Shown here: piece after piece, positions 17,943-25,465 of the stretch | Layout: every line of letters begins with the position of its first letter | How positions within the stretch are numbered: the stretch's first letter is position 1 | Source of the DNA: CAZDQL01 sp964507325 | GTDB lineage: Bacteria > Planctomycetota > UBA1135 > GCA-002686595 | NCBI GenBank assembly: GCA_964507325.1 | Contig: CAZDQL010000003.1 | Coordinates: 62,001 to 126,000 of the forward strand | DNA: 64,000 nucleotides | Reading direction: 5' to 3' | Made by a program: the position numbers and the translations under genes | Notes under the pieces: generated by a model | What the model saw: only the letters and a program-made list of their open reading frames with translations | Told to the model about the DNA's origin: nothing | Databases searched by the model: none

Positions 17943-18066
17943 GAGTGGATCTCGACCCGGGCCCTCGCGCTTTCTGCCTGCTCCCTGCTAAACCTGGTTC
18001 AGGTCCACCCCACTGGCGAGTCGTGCCCGCACGGCGCGCTCGCGTCCCCCCTCCCCGGAGAATCCG

Positions 18067-19902
18067 TTGAAGAACGCCTCCATTCTCCCCGTCGGCGTCC
18101 TCGTCGCCGGACTGCTGTCGCTCCTCGCCCTGCCCGTGGTCTGCCAGGAGGAGACCGTCGCCGAGAGCGTCACAGTCGACGTCCAGAGCTCCTCGCGGCA
18201 CCCGCTCCTCTCTCCGGTCGAGTACGAGGACGTTCACAAGCAGTCCCTCTTCCTGACGATGGAAGACGGGACCCGCCTCGCCGCGGACATCTTCCGGCCC
18301 GCGGTGAAGGGGCACCCGATCGAGGAGCCGGTTCCCCTGGTCTGGCTGTACACGCGCTACAACCGCGCGTTCCAGGTCGGCAACCGGGTGCTCGATTCGA
18401 TGGAGCAGCCGGTGCTGCGCGAGCTCGTGCGCCGCGGCTACGCTGTGGCCGCGGTAGACGTGCGAGGGGGTGGCGCGTCCTTCGGCCGCTACGATGGGCC
18501 GTTCAGCCCCGCCGAGGTTCGCGATGGGAAGCAGGTCATGGACTGGTTCGCCGCCCAGTCCTGGTGCGACGGCAACCTCGGCATGTACAGCGGTTCCTAT
18601 CTCGGCGCGGTGCAGTACTTCGCGGCCTCGACGGGATCGCCCCATCTCAAGGCGATCATCCCCTCGGTGGCGCCCGCGGACCTGTACGCCTTCGCCTGGG
18701 CCGGCGGGATCTACCGCGACGACTTCCTGGAGCAGTGGACCACGCTCACGAAGCGGCTCGATACGCAGCGCACCGTCGCTCCGGTCGCCGAGGACACGGA
18801 CGGCGAGCTCCTGACCGCGGCCATCGCGGAGCACCGGGGGAACCGCGACACGAACGAGCAGTACGCAGCCCTTCCCTTCCGCGACGGAGTGGATTCCGAG
18901 CTGGAGATCCCCCTCTTCGTGGCCACGAGCCCGATCCACCACCACGAGGCGATCTCGCGCTCGAACGTGGCCGTGTATCACATCGCGGGCTGGCTCGACT
19001 GCTTCACGCGCGACGCCGTCGTCCTCTACTCCAACCTCGAGAATCCACAGCGCATCGCGATCGGTCCCTGGTTCCACCAAGAGCGCCACGAGTTCGACGA
19101 TCTCGGCGAGCACCTGCGCTGGTTCGACTACTGGCTCAAGGGCATCGACAACGGCATCGCCGACGAGCCGCCGATCCACTACTACGTGATCGGCGCTCCC
19201 GTGGGCCGGCGCTGGCGTGCGGCCGAGGCCTGGCCCGTCCCCGCGGACCGCGAGAGGCTCTACTTCACCCCGGGCGACCCCCAGCCCACCCGCGGGACCC
19301 TGGTGACCACCGCGCCCGCCGACGCGGGGCGCATCTCCTACCTCGTCGATCCCTCCACGACCAGCGGCAGCGGCAATCGCTGGCGCAACGGCTACGGGGG
19401 GAAGAAGGGGTACGAGGACCTGGCCCTGAACGACGGGAAGGGCGTGAGCTTCACCGCAGCGCCTCTCGAGGAGGATCGCGAGGTGATCGGCCACCCGGTC
19501 GTCACCCTGTGGATCGAATCGAACGCGACCGATGGGGACTTCTTCGTCTACCTCGAAGAGGTCGAGGACGACGGCTTCTCCCGCTACGTGACCGAGGGCT
19601 GCCTGCGCGCCTCCCACCGCGCCACGCAGGAGCCCCCCTACGCGTACCTCGGCTTGCCCTGGCACCGGAGCCACGCCGAGGACATCGAGCCCCTCGAGCC
19701 GGGAAACCCGGTGATGCTCGAGATCGACCTCCAGCCCACCGCCTGGTACTTCGACGCCGGCCACCGGATCCGCGTCACCGTCACCTGCGCCGACGCGCAC
19801 AACTGCGCGACCCCCATCCCCGACCCCGTTCCGACGGTGATCTTCCACACGGGAGCGGACCGCTCCTCCTCCATCGAGCTGCCCTTCGCCAGCGACGAAT
19901 AG
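18067..19902 (+). CDS. Secreted CocE/NonD-type S15 hydrolase (X-Pro dipeptidyl-peptidase family)
   Basis: A 611-residue protein that appears to start at TTG 18067, because only this start includes the signal peptide (hydrophobic residues about 7-25) and GGAG lies a few bases upstream; the first ATG would cut into the fold. The alpha/beta-hydrolase core has the nucleophile Ser177 in the pattern G-S-Y-L-G (preceded by MYS), oxyanion-side RGGGASFG, Asp in GWLDCFTR and His in IGPWFHQERHEF. The C-terminal beta-sandwich (about 390-611) is the jelly-roll of CocE/X-Pro dipeptidyl-peptidases. Activities in the family cover acyl hydrolases, amidases and dipeptidyl-peptidases. Exported; it stands alone and converges with the next gene. 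Confidence 0.85.
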   Translation: MKNASILPVGVLVAGLLSLLALPVVCQEETVAESVTVDVQSSSRHPLLSPVEYEDVHKQSLFLTMEDGTRLAADIFRPAVKGHPIEEPVPLVWLYTRYNRAFQVGNRVLDSMEQPVLRELVRRGYAVAAVDVRGGGASFGRYDGPFSPAEVRDGKQVMDWFAAQSWCDGNLGMYSGSYLGAVQYFAASTGSPHLKAIIPSVAPADLYAFAWAGGIYRDDFLEQWTTLTKRLDTQRTVAPVAEDTDGELLTAAIAEHRGNRDTNEQYAALPFRDGVDSELEIPLFVATSPIHHHEAISRSNVAVYHIAGWLDCFTRDAVVLYSNLENPQRIAIGPWFHQERHEFDDLGEHLRWFDYWLKGIDNGIADEPPIHYYVIGAPVGRRWRAAEAWPVPADRERLYFTPGDPQPTRGTLVTTAPADAGRISYLVDPSTTSGSGNRWRNGYGGKKGYEDLALNDGKGVSFTAAPLEEDREVIGHPVVTLWIESNATDGDFFVYLEEVEDDGFSRYVTEGCLRASHRATQEPPYAYLGLPWHRSHAEDIEPLEPGNPVMLEIDLQPTAWYFDAGHRIRVTVTCADAHNCATPIPDPVPTVIFHTGADRSSSIELPFASDE

Positions 19903-19917
19903 GTCCCCCAGGAGCTC

Positions 19918-19932
19918 GGGCTCTCAGAGCCC
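19918..19932. terminator. Short perfect hairpin between convergent genes
   Basis: A perfect 6-bp stem with a 3-base loop (GGGCTC-TCA-GAGCCC) lies 16 bases after the stop of the S15 hydrolase and overlaps the stop codon of the convergent gene. Its position suits a shared bidirectional terminator, but no T-tract follows on either strand, so function is not certain. Confidence 0.35.
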
Positions 19933-22107
19933 CAGCAACGCGTCGATGTCCGCCAGCCCCACCCAGTAGTCCCCGGGCGGGGGCGTCTTGCGCCAGAACC
20001 AGAAGCGGATGTCGTGGCAGTTGACGTACGTGTTCCCGTAGACCTGGAAATCGCCGCCCATCAGGTCGATGTGGCAGTTCTCCACGATCTTCGCGTTCCG
20101 GTTCTCGGCGCGATTCGACGTGTCGGCGATGTACTGCCCGTCGGCGGTGGAGATCAGGTACCACCCGGGGTGCTGCGAGGGCTCGTCTCCCTCCATCTTC
20201 ATGACGAGGGGGATCCGGCTCCCCGCGGCGGTCACGTCGTCGTAGGTGAAGGAGTTGTTCCGAATGACGATGTCGTAGGGGAGGAGCTCGTCGTAGGTCG
20301 AGACGCTGTTGTTGGCCGACGAGTAGATCAGGTAGATGTTCGGCGTCTCGCCCACCGTCCCCGTGCAGACGAATGTGTTGTTCTCGACCACCGAGTCGTG
20401 GCACTCGTCGCGGAACTTGACGTAGGCGCCGCCGCAGTCCTGGAAGTAGTTGTGGTGGATCCACAGGTCATGCGCCCCGTACGCGTTGTAGATCATGTGA
20501 TCGGGCGCGTCGGCGCCGATCTCGACCCAACTGGAGTACTCCCAGGTGACGTCGTGCGTGGTGTGCCGGTGCGCGCCGGTCATCCCGAAGTACATGTGGG
20601 TGATGCCGACGAAGCTGCATCCCTGGACCGCGATCTCCTCCGTGTTCTCACCGACCGACCCGATCAAGCCGATGCGCAGGACGTACTGCATCTGCTCTGC
20701 GTTGTCACTGGTGAAGTGGAGGTGGCGGAAGCGGTAGTTCTGGCAGTCGTGGATCAGGCAGTACTCGTCCGTCGAGCCGCCACCGTCGGACCAGCGGACG
20801 GCGAACGGCGTCTCTCCCTCGATCAGGGTGTGGTGGACCGGATCGCCCAGACCGTAGAGCTCGAGGTGGTCCCGGTACTCGCCGGCGAGCAGGACGACTC
20901 GCACCGGCTGCGCCACCGCCGCCGGGTTCACCACGCCGCTCCAGAACGAGCCGTCGTCGTAGTCGGCGGCGTTCCCGGGTGAGCTGCCGTCCATGAGACC
21001 CGCGCCATCGGGCGAGGCGTAGAGCCGCGTGTAGTCCTCGCCCAGCGAGACGTCGTCGAAGCGGAACGCGCCGCTGGAGGCGGGCTCGCTGTGGCAGCGG
21101 ATCCGGGCGTACGCGGCGCCCGGATCGGTCAGAGACGCGATCTCGAGCTGCTCGAAGGTCCGGGAGCTGGTGGCCGCCGAATGCGCGGAGAGCAGCTGCT
21201 GGCTCGCATCCAGGAGCTCGAGCGTGACCGAGGCCGAGCCCGTCCCTTGCGAGCGCCTGGCGCGCAAGGACAGCCGGTACGGCGTGTCCGGCGTCACCGG
21301 CACCACGTACGAGACGCCGCAGGACTCCGTGGTCGAGACGTCCTGGAGCGCCAGGACGACGTTCCCTCCCCACGGAGGAGGGCCGGTGAGGGGATGGGAC
21401 AGCGCTCCGATCCACGGGAGCTCGTCGAAGCGCGCCTCCTGGACCGATCCGGCGTGGCTCGACTCGACGGTCCAGTGCACCGGCAGGAGGCCCGGCAGCG
21501 CCGCGTCGAAGCCGCCGTCGTGGATGCGCTCGTCCGCGAGCACCAGGCTCACGCTGTCGAACCACCCCGCGCCGGTCGCTGTGACTCCCGACTCGAGGAG
21601 GACCCGCGCGGAAGCCGCGCCGGCCGGCGCGGTCGCCGTCACGGAGAGGAGGGACCAGGCGGAGCTGGACGAGCTCGTACCTTGCGACCCGAGAGACCCC
21701 CCGCCGGAGTCGTACCAGGAGAGCCGCAGCGAGTTGCCGGCGCCGGATTCGCGCCGGTACCAGGAGCGCAGCGTGTAGACGGAGCCGGGCTCCACCGAGA
21801 TCGCATCCGATTCCAGTCCCCACCCGGCTGTCGCGCTGCCGTCCGCGATCTCGACTCCGTTCGTACCGTGGCACGCCGCGAACCGGGCGACGGTGAAGCT
21901 CCCGTAGCCTCCGGGAAAGGCGTGCGCGCTCCAGTAGAGCGGGATGTCGCCATCCGGCCCGGCTGCGACCTTGTACTCGAACCCGGCATTGGCGACCCGG
22001 TTCACATTCGGCATGCCCGCCTGTCCGAGAGCCGGGAGACCGAGCAGGGCGGAAGCCGCGAACCGCACGGCGAGCTTGGTCGCCATCGATCGCAATGCTC
22101 GTCTCAT
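19924..22107 (-). CDS. Secreted parallel beta-helix protein with N-terminal carbohydrate-binding-like modules
   Basis: A 727-residue protein with a signal peptide (MATKLAVRFAASALLGLPALG; the preceding MRRALRS may be part of it). Two beta-sandwich modules follow: residues about 30-180 and about 190-350, each with a VxNxGFE or IHDGGFDxALP opening and a closing FDSVSL or RFDDVSLGEDY, as in CBM4/CBM22-type binding domains. From about 360 the sequence carries right-handed beta-helix repeats (YRFRHLHFTSDNAE, EIAVQGCSFVGITH, DLWIHHNYFQDCGG, SVVENNTFVCTG, DIVIRNNSFTYDD). The C-terminus ends ADIDALLGL. This suits a polysaccharide lyase or glycan-binding surface protein; no catalytic triad was assigned. 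Monocistronic on the minus strand. Confidence 0.75.
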   Translation of the reverse strand: MRRALRSMATKLAVRFAASALLGLPALGQAGMPNVNRVANAGFEYKVAAGPDGDIPLYWSAHAFPGGYGSFTVARFAACHGTNGVEIADGSATAGWGLESDAISVEPGSVYTLRSWYRRESGAGNSLRLSWYDSGGGSLGSQGTSSSSSAWSLLSVTATAPAGAASARVLLESGVTATGAGWFDSVSLVLADERIHDGGFDAALPGLLPVHWTVESSHAGSVQEARFDELPWIGALSHPLTGPPPWGGNVVLALQDVSTTESCGVSYVVPVTPDTPYRLSLRARRSQGTGSASVTLELLDASQQLLSAHSAATSSRTFEQLEIASLTDPGAAYARIRCHSEPASSGAFRFDDVSLGEDYTRLYASPDGAGLMDGSSPGNAADYDDGSFWSGVVNPAAVAQPVRVVLLAGEYRDHLELYGLGDPVHHTLIEGETPFAVRWSDGGGSTDEYCLIHDCQNYRFRHLHFTSDNAEQMQYVLRIGLIGSVGENTEEIAVQGCSFVGITHMYFGMTGAHRHTTHDVTWEYSSWVEIGADAPDHMIYNAYGAHDLWIHHNYFQDCGGAYVKFRDECHDSVVENNTFVCTGTVGETPNIYLIYSSANNSVSTYDELLPYDIVIRNNSFTYDDVTAAGSRIPLVMKMEGDEPSQHPGWYLISTADGQYIADTSNRAENRNAKIVENCHIDLMGGDFQVYGNTYVNCHDIRFWFWRKTPPPGDYWVGLADIDALLGL

Positions 22108-22260
22108 GAAGCCACTCCGGTGCAGGTTCCGGCCCCGATGCTCTGCGTGTCTCCGAACCTCTTGGATTCCCGAGATCTCTTACGCACCCAAGACCCGACG
22201 TACATCAGAACCCAGTAACGGACCCAGGCCATCACACATCCTACGCGCTACTCTCAACTC

Positions 22261-23433
22261 ATGTTCCTCACCCTGATCGAGTGCACGGAGTGCGATTGGA
22301 CCACGGCGGAGGACCGCCTCCTTACGGTGTGCGAGATGTGCCAGTCCCCTCTGCAGGTCCGCTACGACCTGGACGCGGTCCGGCAGGCCGTTTCCCGCGC
22401 TGAGGTCTCGCACAGGGACGGCGGCCTGTGGCGCTACCGGGAGGTGCTCCCCGCTGGACCCGGAACCGAGATCGTCACCCTCGGCGAAGGGGGCACTCCC
22501 CTCACGCCGGTACCGGGTCTGGCTGCCTCGCTGGGCATGGAGAGCGTGCTCGTCAAGGACGAGTCCCTGAATCCCACCGGGTCCTTCAAGGCCCGTGGCA
22601 TGACGGCGGCGGTCACCATGGCCAAGGCCCGGGGCGCGGCGGCGCTGGCCGCGCCGTCGGCGGGGAACGCCGGAGGCGCACTGGCCGCCTACGGAGCGCG
22701 GGCGGGGCTCCCGGTGCATCTCGCGATGCCGCGGGACATGCCCGAGGCCAATCTCATCGAGGCCGAGGTCTGCGGGGCCCACGTGACGCTGCTCGACGGC
22801 AACATCGCGGCCTGCGGGAAGTGGATCCGGGAGCACGCGCAGGCGGAGGGCTGGTTCGACCTCTCCACCCTCAAGGAGCCCTACCGCGTCGAGGGGAAGA
22901 AGACGATGGGCTACGAGGTCTGCGAGCAGCTCGGCTGGACGCTGCCCGATGTGATCCTGTATCCGGCGGGCGGGGGCACGGGACTCGTCGGCATGTGGAA
23001 GGCGTTCGCGGAGATGAAGGAGCTCGGCTGGCTCGCCCCGCAGGCCTCGCTGCCGCGCATGGTCGCGGTGCAGGCCGAGGACTGCGCCCCCGTGGTGACC
23101 GCGTTCGCGGCGGGAGCGGACAGGTCCGAGCCTCCGCCGAATCCGCAGACGATCGCCGCCGGTCTGCGCGTCCCCTCGCCCATCGGCGACCGCTGGATGC
23201 TGCGGGTGCTGCGCGAGAGCAACGGGAACGCGGTCGCGATCTCGGACGAAGATCTCGTGGCCGGCACACGCCGGCTCGCGGCGAGCGAAGGGCTCTTCTT
23301 CGCGCCCGAGGCGGGGGCGCTCGTTCCCGCCCTCGAGCGCCTCCTCCGGGACGGATGGGTACGCCCCGACGAGACGGTCGTGCTCTTCAACACCGGGACG
23401 GGGCTGAAGTACCCCGAGTGCTTCCGGAGCTAG
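22261..23433 (+). CDS. thrC: Threonine synthase-like PLP enzyme
   Basis: A 390-residue cytoplasmic enzyme. A rubredoxin-like zinc ribbon at the N-terminus has Cys8-x2-Cys11 and Cys24-x2-Cys27, a feature of threonine synthases of the archaeal/high-GC type. The PLP-binding lysine is Lys110 in NPTGSFKARGM; the phosphate-binding glycine loop is PAGGGTGLVG and the substrate loop PSAGNAGGALAAYG. Length matches family members that convert O-phospho-L-homoserine to threonine. No other threonine genes lie nearby, so it is not in a thr operon here. A related possibility is a paralogue of the fold-type II family such as cysteate or diaminopropionate enzymes, but the zinc ribbon favours threonine synthase. 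Confidence 0.85.
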   Translation: MFLTLIECTECDWTTAEDRLLTVCEMCQSPLQVRYDLDAVRQAVSRAEVSHRDGGLWRYREVLPAGPGTEIVTLGEGGTPLTPVPGLAASLGMESVLVKDESLNPTGSFKARGMTAAVTMAKARGAAALAAPSAGNAGGALAAYGARAGLPVHLAMPRDMPEANLIEAEVCGAHVTLLDGNIAACGKWIREHAQAEGWFDLSTLKEPYRVEGKKTMGYEVCEQLGWTLPDVILYPAGGGTGLVGMWKAFAEMKELGWLAPQASLPRMVAVQAEDCAPVVTAFAAGADRSEPPPNPQTIAAGLRVPSPIGDRWMLRVLRESNGNAVAISDEDLVAGTRRLAASEGLFFAPEAGALVPALERLLRDGWVRPDETVVLFNTGTGLKYPECFRS

Positions 23434-23566
23434 GCCGAGGCGGCTCGGGAGAACCGGCCGGCGGCGCGTGCCACAGGTCGGGCAGGTCGGAACGTCAATC
23501 TCGGAACCCAGATCGTGTCCGCCGCTGTGGGCCGTGAGATGCTCCGAGAACGTCCTTCGCCCGAGA

Positions 23567-24832
23567 TCAGCTCGCCTCCTCCCCCAGGCGCTCGAAGAAG
23601 CGATCGATCTCATCTTCCGTGTTCGCGACGTTCGGCGAGAGTCGCATCGCTCCGAAGTCATCGCGCGTGAAGGCGCGGAAGACCATACCGTCTTGCTCGT
23701 GGAGACGCCGGAAGATATCGCTGCTGTCCTTGCCCGACACTTCCACGGAGTAGAGGGAGCCGGAGAGCTCCCAGCGTGTCGGCGATCGCCACAGCACCCC
23801 TTCCGTGCGCTCCGCGGCGACCCGGGCGTGCCGCCAGAGCTCCTGGAGTCGACGCTCCTTGCGCTGCGCCCCGATTCGCTCCTGGAAGTCGATCGCGTGC
23901 CCCAAGGTGAGCGTGGGCACGAAATCGCGCGTGCCGATGTCCTCGTAGATCCGGATGGTCCCCTTCCACATCTTCTGCCCCCAGGTCACCGACGCGGGGC
24001 GGAGGCTGTCCCGCACGCCTTCGCGCACGAAGAGCACGCCGGTGCCCTTCGGCGCCTGGATCCACTTGTGCGGACTGGAGGCAAAGAAGTCGACGCCGAG
24101 GGCTGGCACGTCCACGGGGATCATCCCGAGGGACTGCGCGCCGTCGATCGCGACGAACTCGACTCCCTTGTCGTGCGCGAGATCCGCGAGCTCGCGCACG
24201 GGGTGGCGGATGCCCACCAGGTTGTCGATGTGGGGGAAGACCAGAACTCGCGTCGCCGGAGTGATGTGAGCGTCGTAGATCTCGAGCACGTCCTCCCTCG
24301 TCAGAGACGCGAGATCGTCGATCGGGTGCTCAAAAACCTTGACCGAGTAGCCCTTCTCGGCCGCTGAATGATGCCAGCACGCGCTCGCGCCGACGTGGTT
24401 CAAGGAGCTGAAGACGACCTCGTCCCCGGCTCCGAGGGGTAGCCCGCGGGCGAGAGCGTTGAACGCCTCCGTGGTACTGCGCACCAGGGCGACATCCTCG
24501 GCTGAGCACCCCAGGAGCTTTGCAGCCTTCGTGCGCGTCTCCTCCCAGCCCTCGACCCACGCGCCGCCCCACACGTAGAGCCAAGGATTCGACTCGCACG
24601 TCTCGTGGTACTGCGCCATCGTCTCCAGAAGCGGCCGAGGGATCGTGCCGATGGAGCCGTGATTGAGGTAGGTGAGCCCCGGCGACAGGGCGTAGGCCTC
24701 TTGGAGCGTGGCGAAGTCCACGTCCTGGGCGGCGATCCGCCGTTCGAATGCATGACGGATCGGAGAGAGAAGGCTGCCGAGCGCGGCGGCCCCTCCGACG
24801 TGCTTCACGAAGTCTCGTCGTGAGGGATGCAT
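23567..24832 (-). CDS. Tat-leader class V aminotransferase-like protein (isopenicillin-N-epimerase type)
   Basis: A 421-residue protein. The N-terminus MHPSRRDFVKHVGGAAALGS is a twin-arginine leader (RRDFVK), so export in folded, cofactor-loaded form is suggested. The rest is a complete fold-type I enzyme: LNHGSIG near 57, VRSTTEAFN (PLP phosphate), Asp230/Gln233 in AIDGAQSLG, and the Schiff-base Lys256 in SSPHKWIQAPKG. These match the class V group with isopenicillin-N epimerase, cysteine desulfurase-like and kynureninase-like enzymes. The reaction is unknown; an exported PLP enzyme is uncommon. Monocistronic, convergent with thrC (133 bp apart). Confidence 0.8.
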   Translation of the reverse strand: MHPSRRDFVKHVGGAAALGSLLSPIRHAFERRIAAQDVDFATLQEAYALSPGLTYLNHGSIGTIPRPLLETMAQYHETCESNPWLYVWGGAWVEGWEETRTKAAKLLGCSAEDVALVRSTTEAFNALARGLPLGAGDEVVFSSLNHVGASACWHHSAAEKGYSVKVFEHPIDDLASLTREDVLEIYDAHITPATRVLVFPHIDNLVGIRHPVRELADLAHDKGVEFVAIDGAQSLGMIPVDVPALGVDFFASSPHKWIQAPKGTGVLFVREGVRDSLRPASVTWGQKMWKGTIRIYEDIGTRDFVPTLTLGHAIDFQERIGAQRKERRLQELWRHARVAAERTEGVLWRSPTRWELSGSLYSVEVSGKDSSDIFRRLHEQDGMVFRAFTRDDFGAMRLSPNVANTEDEIDRFFERLGEEAS

Positions 24833-25222
24833 GGTGGAGGGATCCTCGGCGGAGGGGTCGGCGGGCGAGCGTTCTTCGGCCTTCCCTTGGTAGTCGTATT
24901 GATCCGCCTGCGCAAGACAGTCCCCCGCGGGCGCCAGCAGAGGCCCCCTAGCCCACAGGAGGGGCCGGTGGCCGGGCTGTGGGGGCCCTCGAGAACTGCC
25001 CGCAGTGCCCCGGGCTGGGCCACCGGGATCTCGTCGAGGCGAGGGCCAGCGGGAGGATGCTGAGCGGGGGCTGGCCGGCCCCGAGGCGCTGAGTCCCTTT
25101 GCAGAGGAGCTGGGGTCGATCGCTGGGCCGCAGGAAGTCGCGGAATCTCAGCATCGCCCACCCAGTCCTATGACTCAAACGGTCGATAGGTACGAGACGA
25201 GGGAGGCTTCCAGAGGTGGATC
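24833..25222. other. 390-bp non-coding gap upstream of the sensor-kinase operon
   Basis: Divergent gap between the Tat-leader aminotransferase and the small membrane protein. It is very G+C rich in the middle (about 24925-25090), with GGCC-rich stretches that can form several imperfect hairpins. Short open frames on both strands lack coding character. Promoters for both flanks presumably lie here; I could not place -35/-10 or -24/-12 boxes with confidence. Confidence 0.5.
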
Positions 25223-25465
25223 ATGCACCGACTGCGCGTCTTCTCTGAAAATCCTGCCGCCCTCGCCCTGGTTGCCGGGCTCCTCTTCCTGGCCTTTGGC
25301 TGGCCAATGGCAAGCGCCTGGCGTCCCGAGCGTCCTGATGGCGTCGCCATCCACCTCTTCACGGTCTGGATGGTCGTCATCGGTCTGCTCATCGCACTCG
25401 CGAGGTCCTCAGGCAGGCCGTCACGCCAGACCTCTTCGAGCAGGGAGGAGAAGGAGGTCGGCTGA
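25223..25465 (+). CDS. Small two-TM membrane protein, partner of the SSS sensor kinase
   Basis: An 80-residue protein with two hydrophobic helices: residues about 11-28 (ALALVAGLLFLAFGWPMA) and about 44-60 (LFTVWMVVIGLLIALA), then a basic, Ser/Glu-rich tail. Its TGA overlaps the ATG of the kinase gene as TGATG, with AAGGAGG for the kinase lying inside this gene, so the two are translationally coupled. A comparable tiny membrane protein (CbrX) precedes CbrA in pseudomonads; here only position, size and topology are shared. Probably a membrane accessory or stabiliser of the transporter-like kinase. Confidence 0.75.
   Translation: MHRLRVFSENPAALALVAGLLFLAFGWPMASAWRPERPDGVAIHLFTVWMVVIGLLIALARSSGRPSRQTSSSREEKEVG

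Noticed and set aside
17943..18066. Possible structured RNA on the minus strand between the methyltransferase and the S15 hydrolase
   Set aside because: An 8-bp closing stem (GGGGUGGA with UCCACUCC) and fragments resembling the SRP domain IV (CAGG/AGCA loop) and a ~70-nt tRNA-like length are present, but no proper GGAA loop, T-arm or D-arm can be folded. Treated as chance.
24925..25090. GGCC-rich near-palindromes upstream of the sensor-kinase operon
   Set aside because: Imperfect and of varying spacing; consistent with locally extreme GC content rather than an operator or terminator.
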